A DNA stretch of 64,000 nt from Tsukamurella sp040611135 (GCF_040611135.1 NZ_JBEXNL010000001.1:1-64000); one strand, 5' to 3'. Shown: positions 34,564 to 43,664, counted from the stretch's first letter. A program made the numbers and translations. The notes: generated from the sequence alone by a model not told the origin.

Positions 34564-35796
34564 TCACATGGCGTGCGGGTAGACGCTCACCATGTGTGCG
34601 CCGTACCAGCAGGTGACCGTGACGATGCCGATGCAGGTCCAGATCTGGACGTTCCGCGAGCGCCTCGCCAGGCCGATCGCGATCGGGATGAGCAGTACGA
34701 AGGCGGGGAGCAGCAGCCGGGGCCGCGACATCATGAGGCCGCCGGAGCCGAGGAGTGAGATCACCACGAGCGAGCCGTACAGGGTGATCGGCCACGGTGT
34801 CTTCGCGCGGATCGCGAGCACGATCAGCACGATCGATGCGGCGAGCAGCCCGACGACCGACAGGTCCGCGACATCGGAGCCGTTGATCAGGCTGTAGTTG
34901 ACGAACTGCCAGGTCTGCACGCCCAGGTCGAACGTCGTGCCCCAGCCCTCCGTCTGGATCCGGAACCACCCCGTGAGGCTCCCGGTGTGGTGCGCGACGA
35001 TCAGCAGATAGGTCAGCCACCCGAGCGGGGTGAGCACCACGCAGACGACGGCCTTGATCCGTTCGGCACCGTGGGACGAGAGGACCGCGATGAGGGCCGC
35101 CAGCGCGACCACCCCGATGAGGACCACGGAGGTGGGGCGGCACAGCCCCGCCAGCGCCGTGCAGACGCCCGCGAGGATCCATCTGCGCTCCATGACCCCG
35201 ACGAGGGCCCAGCCGGCGAGGGCGCAGTAGAGCGCCTCGGTGTAGGCCATGGTCAGCACGATCGACATCGGCGCGGCCGCGAACAGGACGGTCGTGAGCA
35301 GGCCCGCCCGCTCGGCGAGGTGGGTGGGCACGCGCGGCATGTGCTCGACGCACAGCCTGCCCAGCCGGTACGCGGCCACCGCCGCGACGCAGCCGAGGAT
35401 CGTGTTGACGGTGAGCGCCGCGCGGTAGGCGTCGAAGCCGGGCAGCTGTGCCACCGCCCGGACCAGCATGGGGAAGCCCGGGAAGAAGGCGTAGGCCGTG
35501 TCGGCGGTGTGCTCGCCCCGCGCGTCGACGAACCGCCAGGGCATGTCGTTGTAGCCGTAGGTGGCCAGCCCGATCATCCACTTGCCGTCCCACGCGGTCA
35601 GCAGATCGGCGAGGTTCTGATTGCGGAGCTGCGCGAATCGCGCGAGCACCGCCAGCCCGATGCCGCGGATCGCGAGGTAGAACACGATCGGCAGCCAGAT
35701 CGACCGGGTGCGGTCGAGCAGGGACGACGGTGCCGTCGCGGCTCCGGTGTCGGCTCCGGTCGCGGCGAGGTCGGGGGCGGTCGGCACGCGTTGCAT
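34564..35796 (-). CDS. GT-C membrane mannosyltransferase (PIG-V-like)
   Basis: About 410 residues with around ten membrane helices. TAWDGKWMIGLATYGYNDMP has the WD..WY..IA..GY pattern of PIG-V-type mannosyltransferases (Mannosyl_trans2), followed by YAFFPGFPMLVRAV. Such proteins use polyprenyl-phosphate-mannose on the outer face of the membrane to build lipomannan-like glycolipids or modify proteins. Donor and acceptor are inferred from the family. ATG 35796 is chosen; a longer frame upstream overlaps the next gene. Confidence 0.75.
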   Translation of the reverse strand: MQRVPTAPDLAATGADTGAATAPSSLLDRTRSIWLPIVFYLAIRGIGLAVLARFAQLRNQNLADLLTAWDGKWMIGLATYGYNDMPWRFVDARGEHTADTAYAFFPGFPMLVRAVAQLPGFDAYRAALTVNTILGCVAAVAAYRLGRLCVEHMPRVPTHLAERAGLLTTVLFAAAPMSIVLTMAYTEALYCALAGWALVGVMERRWILAGVCTALAGLCRPTSVVLIGVVALAALIAVLSSHGAERIKAVVCVVLTPLGWLTYLLIVAHHTGSLTGWFRIQTEGWGTTFDLGVQTWQFVNYSLINGSDVADLSVVGLLAASIVLIVLAIRAKTPWPITLYGSLVVISLLGSGGLMMSRPRLLLPAFVLLIPIAIGLARRSRNVQIWTCIGIVTVTCWYGAHMVSVYPHAM

Positions 35797-35843
35797 CGTA
35801 CCGACGGTCCGCTGCGCGGCGCCCCCGCGCGCGCCGACCGCCG

Positions 35844-36689
35844 TCACGGCGTGCTGACTCGCGTGATGGTGCAGTTGACGTAGTTGTCGCCGGTCCTGGC
35901 GAATTCCTGCCCGTTGACGGTGATCGTGCAGGTCACGGGGCCCGTCCCGGTCACGATGAGCGACATGGTGCGCCCGATCGTCGCGGTGCCCTGCCACTCC
36001 CACGGCAGCGTCGAGGCCTTCGGGACCGTGCCCTCCTGGATGCCGGTGACCATCACGACGCCCGCGCCGCTGCCGCCCGCGGACAGCTTGAGCTGCACGG
36101 AGACCCCGCCCGACGGTGCGCCGCTGGTCGGCTTGGGTGCCGTGGTCAGGAAGCCGTCCGATTCGGTGGCGGGTGCGGTGCCGGTCGTCGGGGCGGCGCC
36201 GGTGGTGGGCGCGGCGCCGGTGGTGCTGGCATCGGCGGAGAAGGTGACGGGGGAGGCGGTCGTCGACGAGCCGTCGCTCTTCGTCGCGACGACGATCGCG
36301 ATCACCCCGGCGACGGCCAGGATGGCGACGATCGCGGTCAGCGCGATGATCAGGCCTTTGCGGTTGCCTCCGCCCTTGCCGGGGCCACCGTCCCCGGGGG
36401 CACCGTACGGGGGCTGCGGCGGACCGGGCGGGTACCCGCCCGGCCGGTACGCCCCCTGCGGATGACCGGCCTGCTGCGGACTGAAGGGGGTGGTGGCCTG
36501 GGGGCCCTGGCCGGGACCGTGTGGCCGGCCCTGCCGACCTGGGAATCCGCTCTGCCCGGGCCGGCCGTCGTACTGCTGCCCGCCGTACTGCGGGCCGGTG
36601 GGCCCGCCCCCGGGCCGCGGCGCGCCGCCCTGGGGGAGGGAGCTGCCGGGGTACTGACCGGGGCTCTGGCCGCCGCCGTAGGGGTTCAT
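35844..36689 (-). CDS. Membrane protein with Pro/Gly-rich N-terminus and MmpS-like exterior domain
   Basis: 281 residues. The first 115 are Gly/Pro/Gln-rich (PYGGGQSPGQYPG and similar), then one helix (GLIIALTAIVAILAVAGVIA, 120-139), a Thr/Ala linker with repeats of TTGAAP, and a C-terminal domain (about 200-281) with KASTLPWEWQGTATIG and GPVTCTITVNGQ that resembles the extracellular beta-sandwich of mycobacterial MmpS proteins, including two Cys. MmpS proteins assist lipid transporters, but no MmpL is nearby. GGAGATCC precedes the ATG. Divergent from ask. Confidence 0.7.
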   Translation of the reverse strand: MNPYGGGQSPGQYPGSSLPQGGAPRPGGGPTGPQYGGQQYDGRPGQSGFPGRQGRPHGPGQGPQATTPFSPQQAGHPQGAYRPGGYPPGPPQPPYGAPGDGGPGKGGGNRKGLIIALTAIVAILAVAGVIAIVVATKSDGSSTTASPVTFSADASTTGAAPTTGAAPTTGTAPATESDGFLTTAPKPTSGAPSGGVSVQLKLSAGGSGAGVVMVTGIQEGTVPKASTLPWEWQGTATIGRTMSLIVTGTGPVTCTITVNGQEFARTGDNYVNCTITRVSTP

Positions 36690-36839
36690 CGGATCTCCTG
36701 AGGTTCGCGTTCCCACCGATCATCCCCGATGTCACTGAACGGCGGGTTGCGCTCCACTTGGAACGGTGCCCTCGAAGCCGAAGAACCCAGGTCGGTAGGA
36801 TCGAGTAGACCATCGAAGCCCGCAACGGAGAGGTTCCAC

Positions 36840-38105
36840 GTGGCACTCGTCGTCCAGAAGTACGGAGGCAGCTCCGTCTCCTCCGCCGAGCGCATCCGGC
36901 GCGTGGCCGAACGGATCGTCGAGACCAAGCGCGCGGGTAACGACGTCGTCGTGGTCGTCTCCGCGATGGGCGATACCACCGATGAGCTGCTCGATCTCGC
37001 CAACCAGGTGTGCCCGGCGCCGCCCGCCCGCGAGATGGACATGCTGCTCACCTCGGGTGAGCGCATCTCCAACGCGCTCGTCGCGATGGCGATCCACTCC
37101 CTGGGCGCCGAGGCGCAGTCCTTCACGGGGTCGCAGGCCGGTGTGATCACCACCAGCAAGCACGGCGCGGCGAAGATCATCGACGTCACCCCGGGGCGCG
37201 TCCAGGCCGCGATCGACGACGGCAAGATCGTCCTCGTCGCCGGCTTCCAGGGCGTCTCGCAGGACACCAAGGACGTCACCACGCTCGGCCGCGGAGGCTC
37301 GGACACCACCGCCGTCGCCTTGGCCGCCGCACTGAACGCCGACGTCTGCGAGATCTACACCGATGTCGACGGGATCTACACCGCCGACCCGCGCATCGTG
37401 CCCAATGCCCGCCACCTCGAGAAGGTCTCCTTCGAGGAGATGCTGGAGATGGCCGCTTGCGGCGCGAAGGTGCTCATGCTCCGGTGCGTCGAATACGCGC
37501 GCCGCTACAACGTTCCGGTCCACGTGCGCTCCTCGTACTCGACCAAGCCCGGCACCATCGTCAACGGATCTATGGAGGACATCCCCGTGGAAGAGGCAAT
37601 TCTCACCGGCGTCGCCCACGACCGCAGCGAGGCGAAGATCACCGTCGTCGGCCTCGAGGACAAGCCGGGCTACGCCGCCCGTGTCTTCCGCGCGATCGCC
37701 GACGCAGAGATCAACATCGACATGGTGCTGCAGAACGTCTCGAAGGTCGACACGGGCCGCACCGACATCACCTTCACGCTGCCCCGCGAGCTCGGCCCCC
37801 TCGGCGTGGAGAAGCTCGAGGCGCTGCGCAAGGAGATCGGCTTCGACTCGGTCGTCTACGACGATCACGTCGGAAAGGTCTCGCTGGTCGGCGCGGGCAT
37901 GAAGAGCCACCCCGGCGTGACCGCCACCTTCTGCGAGGCGCTCTCCCAGGCCGGCATCAACATCGAGCTGATCTCCACCTCGGAGATCCGCATCTCGGTC
38001 CTCATCCGCGATACCGAGCTCGACGAGGCCGTCAAGGTGCTGCACGACGCCTTCGGCCTGGGAACGGACGAAGAGGCCGTCGTCTACGCGGGAACGGGGC
38101 GGTAG
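36840..38105 (+). CDS. ask: Aspartokinase, alpha subunit
   Basis: Phosphorylates aspartate at the head of the Lys/Thr/Met and diaminopimelate pathway. 421 residues: kinase domain with VVQKYGGSSVSSAERIR at the start and VTTLGRGGSDTTAVALA, then two ACT domains (about 265-421) that sense Lys and Thr. GTG 36840 follows GGAGAGG. Contains a second in-frame start for a separate beta subunit. Two bases separate it from asd. Confidence 0.96.
   Translation: MALVVQKYGGSSVSSAERIRRVAERIVETKRAGNDVVVVVSAMGDTTDELLDLANQVCPAPPAREMDMLLTSGERISNALVAMAIHSLGAEAQSFTGSQAGVITTSKHGAAKIIDVTPGRVQAAIDDGKIVLVAGFQGVSQDTKDVTTLGRGGSDTTAVALAAALNADVCEIYTDVDGIYTADPRIVPNARHLEKVSFEEMLEMAACGAKVLMLRCVEYARRYNVPVHVRSSYSTKPGTIVNGSMEDIPVEEAILTGVAHDRSEAKITVVGLEDKPGYAARVFRAIADAEINIDMVLQNVSKVDTGRTDITFTLPRELGPLGVEKLEALRKEIGFDSVVYDDHVGKVSLVGAGMKSHPGVTATFCEALSQAGINIELISTSEIRISVLIRDTELDEAVKVLHDAFGLGTDEEAVVYAGTGR
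37587..38105 (+). CDS. Aspartokinase beta subunit from an internal in-frame start
   Basis: Within ask, GTG 37587 (residue 250) is preceded at 8 bases by GGAGG (37574-37578), an internal Shine-Dalgarno. The product would be the 172-residue regulatory ACT part beginning VEEAILTGVAHDRSEAK, the same place where Corynebacterium glutamicum LysC-beta starts. In that system the enzyme is alpha2beta2. That it is made here is inferred. ATG 37572 is a second possible start. Confidence 0.7.
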   Translation: MEEAILTGVAHDRSEAKITVVGLEDKPGYAARVFRAIADAEINIDMVLQNVSKVDTGRTDITFTLPRELGPLGVEKLEALRKEIGFDSVVYDDHVGKVSLVGAGMKSHPGVTATFCEALSQAGINIELISTSEIRISVLIRDTELDEAVKVLHDAFGLGTDEEAVVYAGTGR

Positions 38106-38107
38106 TC

Positions 38108-39133
38108 ATGGGCGTTCGAGTAGGAGTCATCGGCGCCACCGGCCAGGTGGGCGCCGTCATGCGGCAGCTGCTGCTGGACCGGAACTTCCCGGCCGACGAG
38201 GTGCGGTTCTTCGCGTCCTCGCGGTCCGCGGGCAAGACGCTGCACTTCGGTGATCGCGAGATCGTCGTCGAGGACGCCGAGACCGCTGATCCGACGGGGC
38301 TCGACATCGCGCTGTTCAGCGCGGGCGCGACGATGTCGCGGGTGCAGGCCCCGCGGTTCGCCGCGGCCGGCGTCACCGTGATCGACAACTCGAGCGCCTT
38401 CCGCAAGGATCCGGACGTGCCGCTGGTGGTCTCGGAGGTGAACCCCGAGCAGGTCCGCGACCTCAAGAAGGGCATCATCGCCAACCCGAACTGCACCACG
38501 ATGGCGGCGATGCCGGTGCTCAAGGTGCTGCACGACGAGGCCGGCCTGCAGCGGCTGATCGTCTCGTCGTACCAGGCCGTGTCCGGTTCGGGCCTGGCCG
38601 GCGTGGAGGAGCTGGTCTCCCAGGTCCGCGCCGTCGCGCCGGAGGCCGAGAAGCTCGTGCACGACGGCTCAGCGGTGGACTTCCCCGCGCCGAACAAGTA
38701 CGTCGCGCCGATCGCGTTCAACGTTCTGCCGCTGGCCGGTTCGATCGTCGACGACGGTTCGGGTGAGACCGACGAGGACCAGAAGCTGCGCAACGAGTCG
38801 CGCAAGATCCTGGGCCTTCCCGACCTGCTGGTGAGCGGCACGTGCGTGCGCGTGCCCGTGCTCACCGGCCACTCGCTGTCGATCAACGCCGAGTTCGCGT
38901 CGCCGCTGTCGGTCGCGCGGGCGCAGGAACTGCTCGCGTCCGCGCCGGGTGTCAAGCTCGTCGACGTGCCCACTCCGTTGGCCGCCGCCGGTTCCGACGA
39001 CTCGCTCGTCGGCCGCATCCGCCAGGACCCGGGTGTGCCCGAGGGCCGCGGCCTCGCACTGTTCATCAGCGGCGACAACCTGCGCAAGGGCGCCGCGCTG
39101 AACACGGTGCAGATCGCGGAACTGCTGGTCTGA
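38108..39133 (+). CDS. asd: Aspartate-semialdehyde dehydrogenase
   Basis: Reduces aspartyl phosphate to the semialdehyde, feeding lysine, diaminopimelate, threonine and methionine. 341 residues with the NADP motif VGVIGATGQVGAVM, the active-site Cys in IIANPNCTTM, VSSYQAVSGSG, and the catalytic His in RVPVLTGHSLSINAEF. Coupled to ask with two bases between stop and ATG; a terminator follows. Confidence 0.97.
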   Translation: MGVRVGVIGATGQVGAVMRQLLLDRNFPADEVRFFASSRSAGKTLHFGDREIVVEDAETADPTGLDIALFSAGATMSRVQAPRFAAAGVTVIDNSSAFRKDPDVPLVVSEVNPEQVRDLKKGIIANPNCTTMAAMPVLKVLHDEAGLQRLIVSSYQAVSGSGLAGVEELVSQVRAVAPEAEKLVHDGSAVDFPAPNKYVAPIAFNVLPLAGSIVDDGSGETDEDQKLRNESRKILGLPDLLVSGTCVRVPVLTGHSLSINAEFASPLSVARAQELLASAPGVKLVDVPTPLAAAGSDDSLVGRIRQDPGVPEGRGLALFISGDNLRKGAALNTVQIAELLV

Positions 39134-39143
39134 GTCACGAATC

Positions 39144-39178
39144 GAACGGCCCACGGAGGACCTCTCCGTGGGCCGTTC
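39144..39178. terminator. Terminator after ask-asd (bidirectional)
   Basis: GAACGGCCCACGGA (39144-39157) is perfectly complementary to TCCGTGGGCCGTTC (39165-39178) with a 7-base loop. It separates asd from the convergent glycosyltransferase. Confidence 0.9.
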
Positions 39179-39251
39179 GTCGTCCCGGGTCGGGCGAGGG
39201 TGGGCGCGATCCGGCTCGTGATCCTGCCGAGCGATGAACGAACCGCGCAGA

Positions 39252-40769
39252 TCACATCCGCCGGAGGTCCGGCCACAGCTGCGACCAGGGCGCCCGGGCA
39301 TGACACAGCCGGATGTCGACACCGGTCGACGCGGTGGGCATCCCGATGCGGTGGTGCACCGACCGGAGGGTTCGCGAGGTCTCACACATCTCGCCCGGCT
39401 GTTCCGCGTCGGAGTCGACGACCCAGAGCACGGTCGTCGCGGAATCGACGGGCTGCCCGAGATAGCCGTACCCTCGGCTGGGGCTGTACACCGGGGGGAG
39501 GCCCTTTCCGTAGTACTCCAGGGCGGCCGACTGCCAGTAGGAGTTCGTGACGATCGCCTGCGGGCGATCGGACGCGGGGAGCGTCCCGATCGACTCCTCG
39601 ACGGCTCGTGTGAGCTCGGGCCAACCGAACTGGCCGTACACGGAGATCTGCATCCCGGCCTCCATGACCGACTTCGGTTCTGCGATCTTCGATTGCGGAG
39701 TGAAGGGCAGGCTCACAACCACGAAGACCACGGCGAACACCGACAGCGGCGCGGCGACCCATCGGACTCGCGGCCATCGGATCCGTTCGAAGCCGACGGC
39801 ACCCGCCGCGATGATCACCGGCAGCATGCCGCCGGGGTAGTAGGGCCGTCCCCCGGTGACGATGAAGACCACCACCAGCAGCACGAACGCGGGGGCGAGG
39901 AAGCGGAACGGTCGCAGATCCGGCGAGCGGAACAGCGCGTACAGCCCGTACACCAGCAACGGTGTGCCGAGGATTCCCGCGAGCAGCAGCATGATCGGTA
40001 CGAACAACAGACGTCCGCCGGTGTACTGGCTCTCCTCCGCGACCTGGCTCGTGAGTTGCAGGTACGGCCAGCCGTGTCGAGCCTGCCAGATCAGTGCCGG
40101 GGTCATCGTGATCACGGTGAACGCGCCGCCCGCCCACAGCGCCGGGCGCCGGACGAGCTCGCGCGGCCCCCAGATCAGCGAGGCAGCGATGACGCACACC
40201 CAGAACACCGGGATCAGCCATTTGACCTGCATGTCGATGGCCGTCACCACCCCCGCTGCGAACAGGAGCCAATCCTGGCGCGTGCGCACCCAGCGCACCA
40301 TCAGAACGGTGACCGCCACCCACAGCGGCGTGTCGATCGCGTTAGTGGCGAGCAGGGAGGACTGCAGCAGCAGGAAGGTCGAGGTCGCGTACGCACCCGC
40401 CGACAGACCCTGCGCGAGACGCCCGCCGCCCAGTTCCCGCGCGAGAAGGCCGGCGAGCAGCACCCCGACGATCGTCACGATCACCGACGGCAGCCGGAAC
40501 AGCATGAGCGAATCGCCCGGCAGCGCTGCGTCGAACCGTGCCAGCAGCGGCAGAATCGGCCCCTGATCCGCGTAGCTCGCGGCGGGATGGTGCCCCGCGG
40601 CGATGAAGTACAGCTCGTCGCCGAACAGGTGGTAGCGGCTCGCGCCGAAGAGCGCCGCCGCTGTCGCGACGAGGGCGATCGGGATCAGCACGGGCCAGGC
40701 GATCGGGGCCGCGTTGATGGGGCCGTGAGGGTTTCGGTCGGTCGACGGGGACGTTCGGGTTTCCGTCAT
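39252..40769 (-). CDS. GT-C/GT39-family membrane glycosyltransferase (ArnT/PMT-like)
   Basis: About 505 residues, 11-13 helices. The first outer loop has the family acid pair in HLFGDELYFIAAGHHPAAS, followed by YADQGPILPLLARF, and a soluble C-terminal domain (about 390-505). Such enzymes move a sugar from a polyprenyl-phosphate donor to lipid, polysaccharide or protein outside the membrane; donor and acceptor cannot be read. GGAGGTAG precedes ATG 40769. It lies 20 bases after the TetR gene, so the pair is probably one unit. Confidence 0.82.
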   Translation of the reverse strand: MTETRTSPSTDRNPHGPINAAPIAWPVLIPIALVATAAALFGASRYHLFGDELYFIAAGHHPAASYADQGPILPLLARFDAALPGDSLMLFRLPSVIVTIVGVLLAGLLARELGGGRLAQGLSAGAYATSTFLLLQSSLLATNAIDTPLWVAVTVLMVRWVRTRQDWLLFAAGVVTAIDMQVKWLIPVFWVCVIAASLIWGPRELVRRPALWAGGAFTVITMTPALIWQARHGWPYLQLTSQVAEESQYTGGRLLFVPIMLLLAGILGTPLLVYGLYALFRSPDLRPFRFLAPAFVLLVVVFIVTGGRPYYPGGMLPVIIAAGAVGFERIRWPRVRWVAAPLSVFAVVFVVVSLPFTPQSKIAEPKSVMEAGMQISVYGQFGWPELTRAVEESIGTLPASDRPQAIVTNSYWQSAALEYYGKGLPPVYSPSRGYGYLGQPVDSATTVLWVVDSDAEQPGEMCETSRTLRSVHHRIGMPTASTGVDIRLCHARAPWSQLWPDLRRM

Positions 40770-40789
40770 GGCTACCTCCGGGCGAATGG

Positions 40790-41425
40790 CTAGGACGCTC
40801 CGGGCGGCGGTGGTTGCACCGCCCGGAGGTAGAGCGCAAGCATCTGATCGGCGTACGGGGAGAGGTCGAGGTCCGGATCGCGGGCGGCGCGCGTGGCCGC
40901 GCCGTCGATCGAGTCGCGGATCTGCTGCGCCATGATCCACGCGTCGAAATCGCCGAGCTCGCCCGAGTCCTGACCGGCTCGGAGCAGCTCCGCGAGGGGG
41001 AGGACCGAGGCGTTGTCGCCGTCCTCGGCGGTGAAGGCGGGACGATCGTCGGCGCCGCGCAGGCCGAACACGACCTCGATCATCGCGGTGATGTGGCGGC
41101 GGTGGGTGTCGAGGAACTCGAGGTTCGACTCGATGTATGCGCGGACCCGACCGAGCGCCGAGTCCGCTGCCTCGATCCGCGGGACCATCATCGCCGCGCC
41201 GTTCTCGTAGAGCGAGATCACGACCTGGCGGAGCAGTTCGTCCTTCCCCGCGAAGTGGTAGGAGATGACGCCCTTGGAGATTCCCGCGCGATCGGCGATG
41301 CGAGCCAGCGAGGCACCGCCGAATCCCGCATCGGCCAGTACCTCGACCGCAGCGTCGATGATCTGCCGGCGGCGGGCCTCTTCGATGAACGATCTCTGGC
41401 CTATTGACTCGTTTTCTGGCCGCAT
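40790..41425 (-). CDS. TetR family transcriptional regulator
   Basis: 211 residues with a standard HTH (AVEVLADAGFGGASLARIAD, then RAGISKGVISYHFAGKDELL) and a C-terminal ligand domain. It precedes the glycosyltransferase in the same orientation, with an inverted repeat over its own start (41414-41453), so it probably controls itself and the transferase. Confidence 0.88.
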   Translation of the reverse strand: MRPENESIGQRSFIEEARRRQIIDAAVEVLADAGFGGASLARIADRAGISKGVISYHFAGKDELLRQVVISLYENGAAMMVPRIEAADSALGRVRAYIESNLEFLDTHRRHITAMIEVVFGLRGADDRPAFTAEDGDNASVLPLAELLRAGQDSGELGDFDAWIMAQQIRDSIDGAATRAARDPDLDLSPYADQMLALYLRAVQPPPPGAS

Positions 41426-41453
41426 GGTTAAAAATTAGCACGGATGGCCAGAA
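41414..41453. promoter_or_regulatory. Inverted repeat around the TetR start (candidate operator)
   Basis: TTCTGGCC (41414-41421) and GGCCAGAA (41446-41453) are a perfect 8-bp inverted repeat separated by 24 bases that contain the ATG and an A/T-rich stretch usable as a -10. The wide spacing would suit two dimers or a loop rather than one classical TetR site. Confidence 0.45.
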
Positions 41454-41490
41454 TCGTCGACCTGCTTTCGTTCGGGCGCGGGGAGCGGAA

Positions 41491-41528
41491 CGAAAAACGG
41501 GGCCCTCCGGATGTGGAGGGCCCCGTTT
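41491..41528 (-). terminator. Terminator of the ferritin gene
   Basis: Read on the minus strand, AAACGGGGCCCTCC and GGAGGGCCCCGTTT form a 14-bp stem (41495-41528), followed by further T residues. It lies 23 bases after the ferritin stop. Confidence 0.88.
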
Positions 41529-41551
41529 CCCGGGCTGCAATAGTGGTCTGG

Positions 41552-42055
41552 TCAGGCCTCGGTCGTGCGCGTGGGGCGCGACTTGAGCTCCTCGTCGAGG
41601 CGGAGCAGGCCCGGGCCGTCACCGTCGATGAGCTTGAGACGACCGACGATCTCGCTGACCGTGGCCTCCTCCTCGACCTGCTCGTTGACGAACCACTGGA
41701 TGAGCGCCTTCGAGTCGATGTCGTCGTTCGCCGCGCGGTACAGGTTGCGGATCGAGTCCGACACGCGACGCTCGTGCTCCAGCGCGACGTCGAACACGTC
41801 GAGGACGGTCGTCACGTCGACCTTCGGGGCCGCCGACGCGCCGATCTTCGGGTGGTTGCCACGGTCCGACAGGTGGTCGATCCACTTGTTCGCGTGGACG
41901 ATCTCCTCGTCGGCCTGGTGGCGCAGCCACGCGGCGATGCCCGGCAGGTCTCGGATCTCCATCTCGATCGCCAGCTGGCGGTAGACCAGCGAAGCCTCGA
42001 ACTCGAGCGTGATCTGGTCGTTGAACTTCTCTTCGAGTGCATCCGTCAACTTCAT
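41552..42055 (-). CDS. Ferritin (BfrB-like iron storage protein)
   Basis: Forms a 24-subunit iron-storage shell. 167 residues with ferroxidase ligands Glu18 (QITLEFEAS), Glu51 and His54 (DEEIVHANKW) and the long helix LEHERRVSDSIRNLYRAAND; the heme Met of bacterioferritins is not evident, so it is grouped with mycobacterial BfrB (Rv3841). ATG 42055. An IdeR/DtxR-like box lies 78-96 bases upstream, matching the IdeR activation known for bfrB. Confidence 0.92.
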   Translation of the reverse strand: MKLTDALEEKFNDQITLEFEASLVYRQLAIEMEIRDLPGIAAWLRHQADEEIVHANKWIDHLSDRGNHPKIGASAAPKVDVTTVLDVFDVALEHERRVSDSIRNLYRAANDDIDSKALIQWFVNEQVEEEATVSEIVGRLKLIDGDGPGLLRLDEELKSRPTRTTEA

Positions 42056-42118
42056 ACGGACGACTCTAGAACCGTTCCAGCTGCCGTGCAACGCAGGCAA
42101 GGCGACCCTTTGCGCAGG

Positions 42119-43582
42119 TCAGAGCCTATTTCTTAGGTTAGCCCCACCCCTCTTAGCCACGCCTATCGCAAGGTCGAGGGCGACGAACGCGAGCAGCGAA
42201 ACACCGAACACCGGAAGGAACCAACCGAGGAACGCTATGCCCAGAATCGCCGGAATCGCATGCGACGGTTCGACCTTCCGGATCGCGCCCCGAGCGGGAG
42301 GTCTCGGTAGCCCGCCGCGTTTCGGACGCCGCTGCCACCACATCAGGTAGCCGCGCACGATCACGACCACGAGCAGCGCTGCGAACGCGACCAGCGCGAT
42401 CTGATTGAGCAGGCCGAACTGCCACCCCATGTGGGTGTTGATGAGCATCTCCGTCGCCTTCGCGAGCAGTGGCCAGGACGCGAACGGGAGCACGGTCACG
42501 ACCCCGCCCGTCGACGGGTCGATCGTCGCCGAGTCGATGCCCATGCGCCAGGGCTGTCGGGTCTGCGCCACCGTGATCGCGACGGACGGATCCGTCGGGA
42601 TCGAGACCTGGACGGCACCGTCGACGCCCCGTTCGGCGGCGGCCGCGACGGCCCGATCCAGGACGGCGATGTTGCGGGCCCGGGTCTGCGCGGCGACCTC
42701 GGGCGGGACGGCCGGCTTCGCGGCGGACATCTGATGGTCGGCGTGCTCGCCGCCGTCGGTGTGCCCGCCGCCGGGGGTGAGCGAGGTGGACAACGTCGGC
42801 TTGACCCAGCCCAGCTCGGCCCGCAGCTGGCCGATGTTCTCGCCCGCGTACTTCGACCAGGTCAGGCCCGTCGCCGAGAAGAACACCAGGCCCACCAGAA
42901 GCCACGTGCCCATCGCGGCGTGGCGGCTCATCCGGCCGCCCCGGCCCTTCTGCCCGCGCGGGTAGGCCAGCATGCGCTTCGGGTTCCCCCGACGATGCCG
43001 CCACCACAGGTACAGGCCGCCGAGGGCGACCACCCATAGCCACGACGCCGCGAGCTCGCTGTAGAAGCGGCCGACGGAGCCGAGATGCAGATCGACGTGC
43101 AGTCGGTCGATCCAGAACCGGATCGGCAGGGCCTCGGCCGAGCCGTAGACCGGCAGTGCGCCCTGGACCCGCCCCGACGCGGGGTCGACGTACACCGCGA
43201 GTTGGCGCCCCTCGGCCGTGAGCGCCGGATCGTCGAACAGCACGCGGGTCGTGCGGCCCGCGCCGTCCCCCGTGCGGACCGCCGCGACCGGGAGGTCCGG
43301 ACGGGTCGCCTGCGCTGCGGCGACCTGCTCCGACAACGGCCGCGCCGGCCCGTCCGTTGCGGCGACGATCTGGTCCGCGTAGACGAATCGTTCGACGGTG
43401 GGCGCCGCCGCGTAGAGCCCGCCGCTGATCGCGGCGATGAGCAGGAACGGGCCGACGAGCAGGCCCGCGTAGAAGTGCAGCCGCAGGATCGCGGCGCGCC
43501 ACCCCGGCCGCGCCGGCGGAGCGGCGACTGCGGGTTGCTGGGTCGGCGGCGCGTTCTCCGCCGCCGATTCGGTCACAGACAT
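42119..43582 (-). CDS. PepSY-associated membrane protein
   Basis: 487 residues, four to five helices, PepSY_TM family. Helix 1 follows RLHFYAGLLVGPFLLIAAISG; then FWIDRLHVDLHLGSVGRFY and LYLWWRHRRGNPKRM, all family hallmarks. A loop between helices (about 270-290) is rich in metal-binding residues: PGGGHTDGGEHADHQMSAAK. Family members are linked to iron-siderophore or copper handling. It lies 82 bases after the His/Met-rich gene on the same strand and is probably co-transcribed from the CsoR-like promoter. Confidence 0.85.
   Translation of the reverse strand: MSVTESAAENAPPTQQPAVAAPPARPGWRAAILRLHFYAGLLVGPFLLIAAISGGLYAAAPTVERFVYADQIVAATDGPARPLSEQVAAAQATRPDLPVAAVRTGDGAGRTTRVLFDDPALTAEGRQLAVYVDPASGRVQGALPVYGSAEALPIRFWIDRLHVDLHLGSVGRFYSELAASWLWVVALGGLYLWWRHRRGNPKRMLAYPRGQKGRGGRMSRHAAMGTWLLVGLVFFSATGLTWSKYAGENIGQLRAELGWVKPTLSTSLTPGGGHTDGGEHADHQMSAAKPAVPPEVAAQTRARNIAVLDRAVAAAAERGVDGAVQVSIPTDPSVAITVAQTRQPWRMGIDSATIDPSTGGVVTVLPFASWPLLAKATEMLINTHMGWQFGLLNQIALVAFAALLVVVIVRGYLMWWQRRPKRGGLPRPPARGAIRKVEPSHAIPAILGIAFLGWFLPVFGVSLLAFVALDLAIGVAKRGGANLRNRL
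42133..42151 (-). promoter_or_regulatory. IdeR/DtxR-like iron box upstream of ferritin
   Basis: On the minus strand AGGGGTGGGGCTAACCTAA matches the 19-bp palindromic iron box consensus at 14 of 19 positions, including the whole half-site GGCTAACCTAA. A second partial GGCTAA element lies 15 bases further upstream. The box is inside the last codons of the PepSY gene. In mycobacteria such upstream boxes allow IdeR to activate ferritin when iron is plentiful. Confidence 0.65.
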
Positions 43583-43664
43583 GGGTCACCTCGAGAGTTG
43601 TGCGCGTACGCGCGGGAAGCCCGGGCGGCGAGGCCGATCCGGGTGGAGAAAGCGGGAGGCGATG

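Noticed and set aside
41552..42055. Bacterioferritin instead of ferritin
   Set aside because: The conserved heme-ligand Met of bacterioferritins is not evident, and the sequence is closer to BfrB-type ferritins.
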